A DNA stretch of 64,000 nucleotides from Geomonas sp. Red32 (GTDB lineage Bacteria > Desulfobacterota > Desulfuromonadia > Geobacterales > Geobacteraceae): NCBI RefSeq assembly GCF_023652955.1, contig NZ_JAKLOY010000010.1:1-64000 (forward strand). The letters are read 5' to 3'. The translations under genes were made by a program, and so were the position numbers. The notes under the pieces were generated by a model. The model was not told where the DNA came from. It ran no database searches and saw nothing but the letters and a program-made list of their open reading frames with translations. The stretch's first letter is position 1; every line of letters begins with the position of its first letter. Below, one piece after another: positions 41,848 through 49,983 of this stretch.

Positions 41848-42273
41848 TCACCCCTCTGCCTGGCCCGTTACGACCTCGGCCTCCAGGACATCAGCCGTGG
41901 CACCGTCACTCGGCAGCCGGTGTGCATCCAGCACCGCAGCAGCCATCATAACCGCTATGTTCTGCGTGCTCTGGCCCCGGATCACCCGGGACTTGTCCAG
42001 CATCACACCGGCGGCGACCGCCTTATCCCTGAGACTAGCCTTCTCGATATCGACAGGAGTCACGCCGTCGAGAATCCGCTCGGTGATCGCCTCGAACTTG
42101 TCGGCCAGCCGGGCCTGGATGTCTTCCTTCTGCTCTGCCACCTCCGGAGTCTTCAGCGCCTTGGAGATGGTGTTGTGGCTGCGGCCTAACACCTTTCCGA
42201 TGGCATGAGGAGACTTCCCTTCAGCCGCGAGCACAGCGATTTGGTGCTTTTCCTTAGTGTCGAGCCTGTCCAC
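41848..42273 (-). CDS. Helix-turn-helix protein, terminase-small-subunit-like layout
   Basis: 141 residues. The N-terminus is a helix-turn-helix (KEKHQIAVLAAEGKSPHAIG, KVLGRSHNTISKALKTPEVA); then a helical segment (ARLADKFEAITERILDGVTP) and VDIEKASLRDKAVAAGVMLD. This order resembles small terminase-like or Phage-ORF-type DNA-binding proteins of phages. No large terminase gene was recognised in the element, so a packaging role is doubtful. Confidence 0.6.
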   Translation of the reverse strand: MDRLDTKEKHQIAVLAAEGKSPHAIGKVLGRSHNTISKALKTPEVAEQKEDIQARLADKFEAITERILDGVTPVDIEKASLRDKAVAAGVMLDKSRVIRGQSTQNIAVMMAAAVLDAHRLPSDGATADVLEAEVVTGQAEG

Positions 42274-42276
42274 GTG

Positions 42277-42423
42277 TCACCCCTTTTTAACGTTGGCAGC
42301 TTCCGTCATACGGCAACGGTCCGCTCTTAGTGTTCTCGGTACAGTCGCCTCCTCCCTCACCTGCCGGATATCCCTTAGCAGTTTGGTGAGAAAGCAGGAC
42401 TCCTTACTCTGTTTTCCGCTCAT
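42277..42423 (-). CDS. 48-residue small protein
   Basis: MSGKQSKESCFLTKLLRDIR, QVREEATVPRTLRADRCRMT, EAANVKKG. GGAG lies three bases before the ATG, and the gene overlaps the end of the SSB gene by 20 bp on the same strand, and ends three bases before the next gene. Position and ribosome site support it; function unknown. Confidence 0.5.
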   Translation of the reverse strand: MSGKQSKESCFLTKLLRDIRQVREEATVPRTLRADRCRMTEAANVKKG

Positions 42424-42718
42424 TTCTCCGCTGTCCTTTCAATGTCGCCAATTGGTCGACGGTGATGCTGATGTTCGGCCTTGCATCGCCCTCACTAGGG
42501 GCGTAGACGGTAACGGTCGCCTTGCCAGAGATGGCGATGGACGCTCCTTTTGGCTGCCCCGCAAGGAGATCGGCAATTTCTCCAAATGCAACGAGGTTGA
42601 ACCAGACAACGGGGGTGCTGGTGTCATCACGGAGTTTCGCAGTGACAAAGGTATTCCCGTTTGTCGATGTTCGCTGCGTCGGAGAATCGTGCAAAGTGCC
42701 AGTGGTCAAAACCCTCAT
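42404..42718 (-). CDS. ssb: Short single-stranded-DNA-binding protein
   Basis: 104 residues forming a single OB-fold domain of the SSB type: MRVLTTGTLHDSPTQRTSTN, GNTFVTAKLRD, VVWFNLVAFGEIADLLAGQP, KGASIAISGKATVTVYAPSE. The acidic C-terminal tail of chromosomal SSB is absent (it ends NERKTE), as in phage or conjugative-element SSBs. It overlaps the helicase gene by four bases, so the two are expressed together for element replication. Confidence 0.8.
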   Translation of the reverse strand: MRVLTTGTLHDSPTQRTSTNGNTFVTAKLRDDTSTPVVWFNLVAFGEIADLLAGQPKGASIAISGKATVTVYAPSEGDARPNISITVDQLATLKGQRRNERKTE

Positions 42719-44007
42719 GGCAGGTCTCCTTTCAATGTGGTACAGCGTGCATTCGGTCTGCCGTCAAAAACGGCCCCTTCGGTGATCTGCTGTGTGGCAC
42801 GGTCGAAGTGCAACTGGATATCGATCCCCACCGGTCCCTGCCTGTTCTTCTCGACCGTCAGCACGTCGCGCTTCTGCTCATCCTGCCAGAAGAGGAGGAG
42901 ACTGTGCGCTTTCTGGACGATCTTGAAACACCCGGCAAGCTCTGCCTTGGTCGGTTTACCCTTGCTGTTCCCCTGGCGGTTAAGCTGGGCCATGACGACC
43001 ACATGAATCTCCAACTCTTTGGCGCAGTCGACGAGTTTCTGAGCGTACCGGGCAAGGCGGGACTCCTCAGTCTCCCGAGCATCGCCGTTGTGCTGGATCT
43101 CCCCGATGTAGTCCACGAAGGCGACGTTGATCTGCTGTTGAACCTTGTACCGATTGATCAGGGCCGTTATCTCCTCGATGGTGCGGGGGGAGTTGTCTGA
43201 CATGAACAGGCCGCTCTTGAAGAAGTGGTTACCGAAGGCGCTGGCAACCCCGTACTTTGTCCCGGACTCAATGTCCCGCAACCGTTCACCGGAGATGATC
43301 CCACAGAGTCGGTCGAGGTTGAGGTCCACGTCATTTTCGTTGCTGATGAACAGCGCCCGGTTGTCTGCGGTGACGGTGTTGCAGAGGAGATTCAGGGCCA
43401 GTGAGGATTTCCCGAAGCCGGTAGCTGCAGCAATAACGGTTACCCGCTTGGGCAGCAACCCCCTGATAACCCTGTCCAGGGTGGAATACCCGGTGGTCGG
43501 GCCGAGGGCTTTCCCTTGGCCTTCGAGCCGCTGCTCCTGGAGCTTTGCGACACGCATACAAAGCGCCTCTGCATCGAAGACAGGCTTCTTGTGGTTGGAG
43601 TTGGCGACACCAGCGGCCAGGTCACTGAACCGCTTAGCGATTTCCACAGCATCCAACGTCTCAAGCTGGGCCATGGTCTCGACTACCTGACGCTGAATCT
43701 GGCGCTTATGGTAAAGGTCGCGAAGCTTCCTCGCCTTCGGAACGATCATCGCGGGGATGATGTCATCGTTCATGCAATCAGTCAGTTCCGTAGCGCTGAT
43801 CTGGGCGGTCTTGGCGATGGTACGCAGGTCAAGCAGGCCCTTTGACTCATAAAGACGGCTGTAGGCCTCATAGGCTGCGCTGAGGCGGTGGTTGGCAAAC
43901 ATGGCGTTAGTGATGATCGGGCCGATCGCTGGGAAGGTGTCCTCGTCCAGGAGAATGGCACCAATGATCTCTTTTTCGATGCTGAGGTCTGCGAGATGCT
44001 GGTTCAC
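42715..44007 (-). CDS. dnaB: DnaB-like replicative helicase of the element
   Basis: 430 residues. N-terminal DnaB domain (MNQHLADLSIEKEIIGAILL), then RecA-like motor: Walker A VTVIAAATGFGKSSLALNLL, GTKYGV, VAFVDYIGEIQH (Walker B), VVVMAQLNRQGN and an R-finger region LLLFWQDEQKRDVLTVEKNR. It unwinds DNA ahead of the replisome. A GTG start at 44005-44007 was preferred because GGAGG is eight bases upstream and the frame overlaps the previous stop (GTGA). Confidence 0.92.
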   Translation of the reverse strand: MNQHLADLSIEKEIIGAILLDEDTFPAIGPIITNAMFANHRLSAAYEAYSRLYESKGLLDLRTIAKTAQISATELTDCMNDDIIPAMIVPKARKLRDLYHKRQIQRQVVETMAQLETLDAVEIAKRFSDLAAGVANSNHKKPVFDAEALCMRVAKLQEQRLEGQGKALGPTTGYSTLDRVIRGLLPKRVTVIAAATGFGKSSLALNLLCNTVTADNRALFISNENDVDLNLDRLCGIISGERLRDIESGTKYGVASAFGNHFFKSGLFMSDNSPRTIEEITALINRYKVQQQINVAFVDYIGEIQHNGDARETEESRLARYAQKLVDCAKELEIHVVVMAQLNRQGNSKGKPTKAELAGCFKIVQKAHSLLLFWQDEQKRDVLTVEKNRQGPVGIDIQLHFDRATQQITEGAVFDGRPNARCTTLKGDLP

Positions 44008-44678
44008 GGTAGGGCCTCCACTTCTGCTATGGTCAGGAAACCGGCGGTCGAGGGTGGCGGGGTTTGCTGGCTCTGGCCCTTGCGCCAGGTCCTCACGGCG
44101 GCTTTCCAATCCTTCATCTTGTTCCTGCCGACCATCCAGCCCTTTGAGGCGTAAAAGTCAACGAACCGGTCAGCGTCCCCATCAAAACCAATATCTGCCA
44201 TGTAGGCCTGAACCTCAGTTTGTGATGGCGGGGTGAACTTCCCCCGCACAGAGATCTTTTCTTTTCCTTCTTTACATTCTTGTTCCAGTACCGTTTTCGG
44301 TTCTGTCTTCGGTCCGTTTTCGGTGTCGTCTTCGGTGCCGTTACCTTGGTACTGGTCAAAATTTGTTATCGTAATTAAAGCAGTTACAGCAACATTCTTC
44401 AGTTCCGTTTCCAGCGATATCCGTTCATCCCGCTTGAGTTCAGTAAGGAAGCGAATGACCTTGCCTCTGCTCCACCTCCAACGCTGGGCGATGGCTTCTT
44501 GGGAATATCCAACCTGGCCACGGTTGACCGAGACACGAATGCCGCGCCTTCTGATATGCCCAGGCCGGTGATTCGCCAGCATGAGAAGATCGACCCACGC
44601 CTGCCCTCTGGTGAAGACGTCGCCTAGCCACAGGTCATGATCTGTAAGGGCCCGATGGAGCTTAATCCACCCCGTCAT
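44004..44678 (-). CDS. Phage-type replication protein (replisome-organizer/DnaD-like)
   Basis: 224 residues. N-terminal winged-helix pattern of phage replisome organizers: MTGWIKLHRALTDHDLWLGD, VDLLMLANHRPG, VNRGQVGYSQEAIAQRWRWS, RGKVIRFLTEL. A polar linker (NGTEDDTENGPKTEPKTVLE) joins a C-terminal domain with FVDFYASKGWMVGRNKMKDW, KAAVRTW, as in DnaD/DnaT-like loaders. It would recruit the adjacent helicase to the element's origin. Confidence 0.88.
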   Translation of the reverse strand: MTGWIKLHRALTDHDLWLGDVFTRGQAWVDLLMLANHRPGHIRRRGIRVSVNRGQVGYSQEAIAQRWRWSRGKVIRFLTELKRDERISLETELKNVAVTALITITNFDQYQGNGTEDDTENGPKTEPKTVLEQECKEGKEKISVRGKFTPPSQTEVQAYMADIGFDGDADRFVDFYASKGWMVGRNKMKDWKAAVRTWRKGQSQQTPPPSTAGFLTIAEVEALP

Positions 44679-44884
44679 CGTACCGGCCCCCGGGCAAGAG
44701 CCTTGGGTGGAAAGTTCGCTTTGAGATACCCAACGGCTTTTGTCATCTTGCGTACCTCGCCAGTGACGAGATCGAGCCTTTCGACGCTGAGAAACAGCCG
44801 GATCTTTTCGCGGGATTCATCAAGCCCACGGCAGACGAAGCCCGATGAAAAGGAAGGGGCAGGGGGCCACGTGGTGACGGTCAT
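44675..44884 (-). CDS. Small hypothetical protein
   Basis: 69 residues starting MTVTTWPPAPSFSSGFVCRG, containing EKIRLFLSVERLDLVTGEVR and ending KALARGPVR. GGGAGG precedes the ATG at 44882-44884, and ATGA overlaps couple it to both neighbours. No family recognised; probably part of the replication operon. Confidence 0.65.
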   Translation of the reverse strand: MTVTTWPPAPSFSSGFVCRGLDESREKIRLFLSVERLDLVTGEVRKMTKAVGYLKANFPPKALARGPVR

Positions 44885-45063
44885 AATGCCACCTCCCGCG
44901 CCAGCACAATCACGGCGGACATGGTTTCGGGGTCGAAGATCTCGAAGAGTTGAGTTTTCCGGTGGGGTGTGGTAGGAGTAGCATGCTTGAAATCGCTCCC
45001 CGCTCTCTTCTTGCAATGCCCCACCGGGACCAGCCGGTGCGGGCGTTGTGCTTTCTTCAGCAT
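44881..45063 (-). CDS. Small hypothetical protein
   Basis: 60 residues, MLKKAQRPHRLVPVGHCKKR, ending SAVIVLAREVAL. Its stop overlaps the next start as ATGA, and a G-rich ribosome site lies close to the ATG. It begins 11 bp after the AlpA-like gene, so AlpA may head the whole operon. Confidence 0.6.
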   Translation of the reverse strand: MLKKAQRPHRLVPVGHCKKRAGSDFKHATPTTPHRKTQLFEIFDPETMSAVIVLAREVAL

Positions 45064-45074
45064 CTCCCCCCCCT

Positions 45075-45305
45075 TTAAGCCGCTTCTTTAGCATGCTCAA
45101 AGAGCGCCAAGATGTCCTCAGAACGCCAAACAGTAGTTCGCGGACCCAGCTTGACCGGTTTCGGGAAACGGCCAGCTGCTACGCCAGCCCACCAACTGGA
45201 TTTCGAAATGGGAATGATGGGGGGGGACCCGGCTTTCTTGTCGCCGATGATCTGTTTCAGTCGCAGATATCTGACGCCGGTGGGGAAGGGGGGTATGGAC
45301 TCCAT
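45075..45305 (-). CDS. AlpA-like regulator, copy 2, head of the replication operon
   Basis: 76 residues. Contains ISKSSWWAGVAAGRFPKPVK and LGPRTTVWRSEDILALF, the AlpA core, very similar to the copy at 31482 (STWWEGVRTGRFPQPIKLGP). The ATG at 45303-45305 was chosen over an upstream GTG that lies within the GGAGG ribosome site. It probably controls integrase/excision or the replication operon. Confidence 0.88.
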   Translation of the reverse strand: MESIPPFPTGVRYLRLKQIIGDKKAGSPPIIPISKSSWWAGVAAGRFPKPVKLGPRTTVWRSEDILALFEHAKEAA

Positions 45306-45366
45306 CTGTGGCACCTCCTAAACAATATTGGCCCTGCTGGACCTAGTTGGAAGGTTGCCACAAACG

Positions 45367-45386
45367 TTACATTGATGTCGATGTAA
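45367..45386. promoter_or_regulatory. TTACAT/ATGTAA palindrome upstream of alpA copy 2
   Basis: TTACAT, eight bases, ATGTAA. A further ATGTAA half-site occurs at about 45420-45425. These sit 60-120 bp upstream of the AlpA-like gene in AT-rich sequence and are candidate operator sites. No gene lies between 45306 and 45468. Confidence 0.45.
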
Positions 45387-45468
45387 AAAGCTGAAAAACC
45401 ACTTAAAAATCAAGCTGTTAATGTAAAGAGTGACCTCCTGAAAGATGACTAATTACCTTAAAGTAGAC

Positions 45469-46206
45469 TTATTTTATAGTGTTCTTGACAATATCGACGG
45501 ATACGGAAAAGGTGGGACAGCTGCCAAAGAGATCTGCTAGGATGCCAGCTGTGAGCGCGGTTAGATCAGCAGTTTTCGGTCCGGTCTTCGCTCTTGTGGT
45601 TGGGATGGAACCAGAAACAGATTTATATATGATCCTTGTAAGTGCTTGTTGAAATAATAAATCTTTACCATGTGGCGCGTTGACGGTTGGACGGTGGGCC
45701 ATCATATCAACCACCATTTCAGTTGCTGCTGGTATTCTAAAGCAGAGTTCTTGTAATGCAACGACTTGTGAGTACTTGAGATAAACGATATCGCTACTTT
45801 TGCATAACATGCTGGTGTACAGCAGCAATTCACTTTTAGTTTCTATAGATAAGGGGAGGGCATTTACTAAATCTAGAGCTTCAACAGCGGTCTTAATTTT
45901 TTCGGCTGCTTTACCAGATGACGTGAGGGCTTCATTCACGGCGGTGTGCTTTATTTTTCCTGCTTCAATGTTTATGTAGATTAAGAAATAGATACAGGCT
46001 TCTGCAATTTCGGCAACTACCTCGTCTTTACCCTCCAGTAACTTAAATCCGGCTATACGGTTTCTAATGCCGGTTCTAAGTTCGGACCGGACCTTTCGAG
46101 ACGGTCGGTGCAGCATGTACCATTCGGCTAATTCTTTGGATGTCGGCATGTTAGAGAGTACACCAGCGATTTCATTGGCGATCTTTTCCCATTGTAACCT
46201 ATTCAT
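45469..46206 (-). CDS. AT-rich hypothetical gene next to the integrase (possible cargo)
   Basis: 245 residues starting MNRLQWEKIANEIAGVLSNM, with GGAGG seven bases before the ATG at 46204-46206. Helical throughout (KELAEWYMLHRPSRKVRSEL, ACIYFLIYINIEAGKIKHTA, LVNALPLSIETKSELLLYTS), with no signal peptide. The C-terminal part (TTRAKTGPKTADLTALTAGI, LADLFGSC) has a lower charge. Base composition is clearly more AT-rich than its neighbours, suggesting recent acquisition. I do not recognise it. Genes in this slot beside the integrase of P4-like elements are often variable cargo, including defence genes. Confidence 0.7.
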   Translation of the reverse strand: MNRLQWEKIANEIAGVLSNMPTSKELAEWYMLHRPSRKVRSELRTGIRNRIAGFKLLEGKDEVVAEIAEACIYFLIYINIEAGKIKHTAVNEALTSSGKAAEKIKTAVEALDLVNALPLSIETKSELLLYTSMLCKSSDIVYLKYSQVVALQELCFRIPAATEMVVDMMAHRPTVNAPHGKDLLFQQALTRIIYKSVSGSIPTTRAKTGPKTADLTALTAGILADLFGSCPTFSVSVDIVKNTIK

Positions 46207-46306
46207 CCTCGCGCCTCCTGCAGCGCCCTGGTGAAACATCGCGGGAAACCGCCCCAGGAAAGGCAGCTTGTCGAGTGGCCGCTCTATCCCGCGAATCTGG
46301 TAGCTC

Positions 46307-47569
46307 CTATCCTTCCGACCTTTTCAACGGTATCACCTTTGCCCCAGCTTTGAGCCCGTCAAGGTAGTCCGCCCAAGTCTGCATCATCTTGCGCCGTTCA
46401 GGTAGGTGGGCTGTGCGGTTGTAGGCCCTGCCATTGGGGTCGCGGACGGCGTGCCCCAATTGGTGTTCAACCAGATCGATCCGGCATTGAAGGACTTCAT
46501 CAAGAATGGTCCGTGCCAGTGCACGAAATCCGTGGGCGGTCATCTCACCTTTGAAGCCCATCCGGTTTAGGGCGGCGTTGAGCGCCATGTTGCTCATGGG
46601 GCGGGCAAAGGACCGTGCTGAGGGGAACACATACCGGCTCTGGCCGGTAAGCCCGTGGAGGTCCTTTAGAATGGCAACGGCCTGTGCGGACAGAGGGACG
46701 AGATGCTTTTCTCCCTTTCGGTCCTCCTTGACGCGCAGCTTCAGCTTCATCCTTTCTATGGGGACGTTCCACTCTCCAGCCTCCAGGTCGAACTCAGTCC
46801 ACTCAGCTTGCCGGAGTTCCCCCGGCCTCAGGAAGACAAGCGGGGCGAGTTGGAGGGCGGACTTAACTGTGAAGGTCCCATTGAAACCGTCGATAGCGCG
46901 GAGCAACCCGGCGACTTCTTTCGGGTCGGTGATAGCTGCGTGATGCTTCTGACTCCGAGGCGGTAGCAAGCCCTTGAGATCAGCAGTGGGATCGCGCTCA
47001 GCCCTGCCGCTACCTACTGCGTATCGGAACACTTGGCCTAACACGAATTTCACACGGTGGGCAGTCTCGAGTGCCACGGCCTCTATCCGCCGAAGCACCT
47101 TGAGCACATCGGGTGCTTTGAGTTCTGCGATGGGCCGCGTGCCGATATCTGGGAACACGTACTGCTCCAGCCGACGGAGTACCCAGACAGCATGCGACGG
47201 CGACCAAGTGGGGGCGAACTTCGTATGCCATTCCCTGGCTACTACCTCAAAGGAATTGGCACCAGCTTCTAGACGGGATGCTTTCTTTGCTTTGTTGGCG
47301 TCGGAGGGGTCAATGTCGTTCGCAAGGAGGGCTTTTGCTTCGTCCCTGCGTTTACGGGCGTCGGACAGAGATACAGCGGGGTATGTGCCGAGAGCGAGGG
47401 TTTTTCGCTTACCGTCGAACCTGTAATCAAGGCGCCACAGTTTGCCGCCCGTGGGAGTCACGAGCAAAAACAGACCATAGCCGTCCATCAATTTATGCTC
47501 TTTTTCCTTCGGCTTGGCGTTTCTGACTTGGGTATCGGAGAGGGGGGTGATCCGTTTAGGCATGGGCAT
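46307..47569 (-). CDS. P4-type tyrosine integrase
   Basis: 420 residues. The N-terminus has the DUF4102 layout (PLSDTQVRNAKPKEKEHKLM, GGKLWRLDYRFDGKRKTLAL, GTYPAVSLSDARKRRDEAKA). Catalytic residues are visible: Arg in LRPGELRQAEW, HxxR in TAHGFRALARTIL, His in EHQLGHAVRD, and Tyr in GRAYNRT (AYNRTAHLPERRKMMQTWAD). These integrases insert elements at the 3' ends of tRNA genes, and the gene points away from tRNA-Ser, 175 bp distant, as expected. CGGAG lies five bases before the ATG. Confidence 0.96.
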   Translation of the reverse strand: MPMPKRITPLSDTQVRNAKPKEKEHKLMDGYGLFLLVTPTGGKLWRLDYRFDGKRKTLALGTYPAVSLSDARKRRDEAKALLANDIDPSDANKAKKASRLEAGANSFEVVAREWHTKFAPTWSPSHAVWVLRRLEQYVFPDIGTRPIAELKAPDVLKVLRRIEAVALETAHRVKFVLGQVFRYAVGSGRAERDPTADLKGLLPPRSQKHHAAITDPKEVAGLLRAIDGFNGTFTVKSALQLAPLVFLRPGELRQAEWTEFDLEAGEWNVPIERMKLKLRVKEDRKGEKHLVPLSAQAVAILKDLHGLTGQSRYVFPSARSFARPMSNMALNAALNRMGFKGEMTAHGFRALARTILDEVLQCRIDLVEHQLGHAVRDPNGRAYNRTAHLPERRKMMQTWADYLDGLKAGAKVIPLKRSEG

Positions 47570-47575
47570 TTTCTC

Positions 47576-47632
47576 CGTTTTGGAGTTATGCGGCTATGGC
47601 TTTTGGAGTTATACCTCCAAGGGTAACTCCAA
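47576..47632. promoter_or_regulatory. GGAGTTA repeats upstream of the integrase gene (arm-site-like)
   Basis: TTTTGGAGTTAT occurs twice (47578-47589, 47601-47612) and the inverted form GGGTAACTCC follows (47621-47630). The same AAGGGTAACTCCAA is found at 30290-30303 near the other end of the element. Integrase arm sites or AlpA-type operator sites are the likely explanations. Confidence 0.5.
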
Positions 47633-47687
47633 GATCGACGGATCTTACGATATCAAATAGGATGAAGCTGGACAACACAAAAAGAAA

Positions 47688-47709
47688 AAGCCCCAATTTC
47701 TTGGGGCTT
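47688..47709 (-). terminator. Terminator after tRNA-Ser
   Basis: AAGCCCCAATTTCTTGGGGC hairpin with CTTTTTC on the minus strand, 35 bp beyond the tRNA 3' end. Confidence 0.75.
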
Positions 47710-47743
47710 ATCCTCCGTCCCTGGATGGGGCCGGATTTCAAGA

Positions 47744-47831
47744 TGGCGGAGAGATAGGGATTCGAACCCTAGGTACCTTTCGGTACACCTGATTTCGAGT
47801 CAGGCACCATCGACCACTCGGACATCTCTCC
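47744..47831 (-). tRNA. tRNA-Ser(CGA), CCA encoded; integration site of the element
   Basis: Minus-strand tRNA with acceptor GGAGAGA/TCTCTCC, D-arm with GTCCGAGTGGTCGATGGTGC, anticodon loop CTCGAAA (anticodon CGA), a long variable arm (GTGTACCGAAAGGTACCTAG) typical of tRNA-Ser, T-arm GGGTTCGAATCCC, discriminator G and CCA. The integrase gene is on its 3' side, so this is the likely attachment target. Confidence 0.95.
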
Positions 47832-47925
47832 GGATGCTTCGTTTGCGCGAACGAAACATATACCGCATTTGAGGGAGGATTTCAAGCTTTGCGTTTGCCA
47901 GCGGGAACAGTTCGCCCGGCGGCCG

Positions 47926-48456
47926 CTAGGCGGCGCCGGCGTCGGTGCCGATTAAGGCGGCGGACTCTGGGGCTTTTGCCTCGGCTTTCTCACGCTTTTT
48001 CCTGGCGCGCAAATCGCTGAAGAAGTCGGTGAGAAGGGCGGAGGTCTCTTCTCCGCGCACGCCGGGAGTCAATACCACGCTGTGGTTTAACCGGGCGTCG
48101 TTGGAGAAATCGAAGAGGGAACCGGCGGCGCCGCCTTTCGGATCGTAGCTGCCGAATACCACCCGGTCCAGCCTGGCGAGGATGATGGCGCCCATGCACA
48201 TGGTGCAGGGCTCCAGGGTGACGTAGAGGGTGGCGCCGGTCAGACGCCAGTTGGCGAGTTTCTTGGCGGCTTTCCTGATGGCCAACAGTTCGGCGTGGGC
48301 GGCGGGGTCCTGCTTGCTCTCGCGCAGGTTGTGGCCGCGCGCAATGACGGCTCCGTCTTTTACTATCACGCAGCCGATAGGGACTTCCCCGACGGCTTCC
48401 GCTTTTTTCGCCTCGGCGATGGCTTTACCCATCCAGTAGGCGTCGTCTCGTTGCAT
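47926..48456 (-). CDS. tadA: tRNA-specific adenosine deaminase TadA
   Basis: 176 residues. Converts A34 of tRNA-Arg(ACG) to inosine. Zinc and catalytic motifs: AAHAELLAI (HAE) and TLEPCTMCMGAI (PCxxC). N-terminal WMGKAIAEAKKAEAVGEVPI and GSYDPKGGAAGS are typical. The C-terminus carries a basic then Ala-rich extension (RARKKREKAEAKAPESAALI) somewhat longer than in E. coli. It is the first core gene after the integration site. Confidence 0.95.
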   Translation of the reverse strand: MQRDDAYWMGKAIAEAKKAEAVGEVPIGCVIVKDGAVIARGHNLRESKQDPAAHAELLAIRKAAKKLANWRLTGATLYVTLEPCTMCMGAIILARLDRVVFGSYDPKGGAAGSLFDFSNDARLNHSVVLTPGVRGEETSALLTDFFSDLRARKKREKAEAKAPESAALIGTDAGAA

Positions 48457-48536
48457 GGTTTTTCCAAAGGCCCCCCCCTATCCCCTCTTCGCAAAGGAGG
48501 GGACGTTGAGTTGCCATTCTGAGGTTATGCGGCGCT

Positions 48537-48956
48537 TTAGTGGAGTCCTTCGCCGGTGGTGGTCATCACGAGCTTGCCGTGTTTGACCCCTTTGACGCCG
48601 ATCAGTTCGTGGGCCATTTTCTTGATGTCCTTGCACTTGCCGCGCAGGACCAGCACTTCCAGGCAGTTGTGCGGGTCGAGGTGGACGTGCAGGGCGGAGA
48701 CTACCTGGTCGTGATGGGCGTGCTGGTGCTCGGTGAGCTTGTCGGAAAGGTCGCGGACGTGATGGTTGTAGACCAGCGTCACCGTGCCGACCCCCTCCTT
48801 CTCGCCTTCCTCCCAGTCAAGCTCGACCTGTGCCGCGCGAATCAGGTCGCGGATCGCTTCGGACCGGTTAGCGTACCCTTTCTGCTCGATCAGCTTGTCG
48901 AAGCTCGCGAGCAGGTTTTCGTCCATGGAAATGCCGAATCTGACGGTTTCGCTCAT
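48537..48956 (-). CDS. nikR: NikR-type nickel-responsive regulator
   Basis: 139 residues. N-terminal ribbon-helix-helix ([33 protein letters not shown]) and a C-terminal ACT-like nickel-binding domain with ligands in [29 protein letters not shown] (His-X-His and Cys). Nickel-bound NikR represses uptake genes; no nickel transporter gene is adjacent, so it acts elsewhere. It lies between tadA and the NDUFA9-like gene. Confidence 0.95.
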   Translation of the reverse strand: MSETVRFGISMDENLLASFDKLIEQKGYANRSEAIRDLIRAAQVELDWEEGEKEGVGTVTLVYNHHVRDLSDKLTEHQHAHHDQVVSALHVHLDPHNCLEVLVLRGKCKDIKKMAHELIGVKGVKHGKLVMTTTGEGLH

Positions 48957-49039
48957 GTGGGCTCCTCATTTCTGGTAAGAAACGAGGGGCAGTATACGTG
49001 AAGTGCTAGGGGGAAGTCAAAAGTCTACTCCGGGGAGAG

Positions 49040-49085
49040 ACAAGGCAAATCCCCCCCGGCCCCCCTTTGACAAGGGGGGAGGGGG
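49040..49085. repeat. REP-like palindrome
   Basis: AAATCCCCCCCGGCCCCCCT, TTGACAAGGGGGGAGG: the same kind of C-tract/G-tract palindrome as at 53261 and 63360-63440. It fills the gap between nikR and the next gene. Confidence 0.6.
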
Positions 49086-49098
49086 ACGGCAAAGGAGA

Positions 49099-49983
49099 TT
49101 AGGTGGTGAGGTAGCGGCGGATTCCTTCTTCGAAGGGGACGGGGGTGAAGCCGAAGGTCTCCCGCCAGCTCCCGTCGCAGCAGCTTCCCTGCAGGAGCAT
49201 AGTCAACTGGTCGGAAGTGAGCGGGAAGGCGGGGACCTTTTCCATGAACGGGACAATCAGCTTCATCAGGGTGACCGGGTTGTTTATCTTCAGTACTTTC
49301 TTCATTCCAAGTACCCGGCCGATGGTGTCGAGGAGCTCGTTGTAGGTCATCCGGTCGGGGCCGCAGAGCTCGTAGGTCTGCCGGACGGTCACGGGTTTGT
49401 CGAGGGAGTCGGCGAAGCAGCGGGCGACGTCGTCCGCGGAGATCGGCTGCATCTGGTATTCGCCGTCGCCGATTACCGGGACGGCGGGGAACGTCCGGAG
49501 CATCTTGGCCAGCATGTTGATGAAGTCGTCCTTGGGGCCGAAGACGACCGAGGGGCGGAATATCGTGTAGTCCAGTCCGGAGTTCCTGACCGCTTCCTCG
49601 GCGGCGAACTTGGTCTGGAAGTACTTGGCGGAGCTCCCTGCCCGGGTGCCCAGGGCGGACATCTGGAGGTGACGCCTGATGCCGTTGTCGCGGGCGGCGG
49701 CAATGACGTTGTGGGTTGCCTCGATATGAAGCTTTTGGAAGGTCACCCCCTTGCCGGGGAACTCACGGATGATCCCGATCAGGTTGATGGTGGCCTCGCA
49801 CCCCTTGGCGGCTGCGGCCACGGAGGAGGCGATTGTGGCGTCGCCCTCCACCTCCTCGACTCCCGGTTCGCTGCCGCCGCTTCGCCTGTGTACCAGGAGC
49901 CGGATGGTGTGACCTTTGGCCAGCAGGGCTTGGCGGACGTGGCCGCCGACAAAGCCGGTGCCACCGGCGAGAAATATCAGCAT
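49099..49983 (-). CDS. NDUFA9-like NAD(P)-binding epimerase-family protein
   Basis: 294 residues. Rossmann motif MLIFLAGGTGFVGGHVRQAL (GxxGxxG), VEGDATIASSVAAAAKGCEA, TINLIGIIREFPGKGVTFQK, HLQMSALGTRAGSSAKYFQT (atypical SDR active site) and YTIFRPSVVFGPKDDF. This is the pattern of complex-I NDUFA9-like atypical short-chain dehydrogenases found in many bacteria. Its role, possibly quinone or lipid chemistry, is unknown. It appears monocistronic. Confidence 0.88.
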   Translation of the reverse strand: MLIFLAGGTGFVGGHVRQALLAKGHTIRLLVHRRSGGSEPGVEEVEGDATIASSVAAAAKGCEATINLIGIIREFPGKGVTFQKLHIEATHNVIAAARDNGIRRHLQMSALGTRAGSSAKYFQTKFAAEEAVRNSGLDYTIFRPSVVFGPKDDFINMLAKMLRTFPAVPVIGDGEYQMQPISADDVARCFADSLDKPVTVRQTYELCGPDRMTYNELLDTIGRVLGMKKVLKINNPVTLMKLIVPFMEKVPAFPLTSDQLTMLLQGSCCDGSWRETFGFTPVPFEEGIRRYLTT

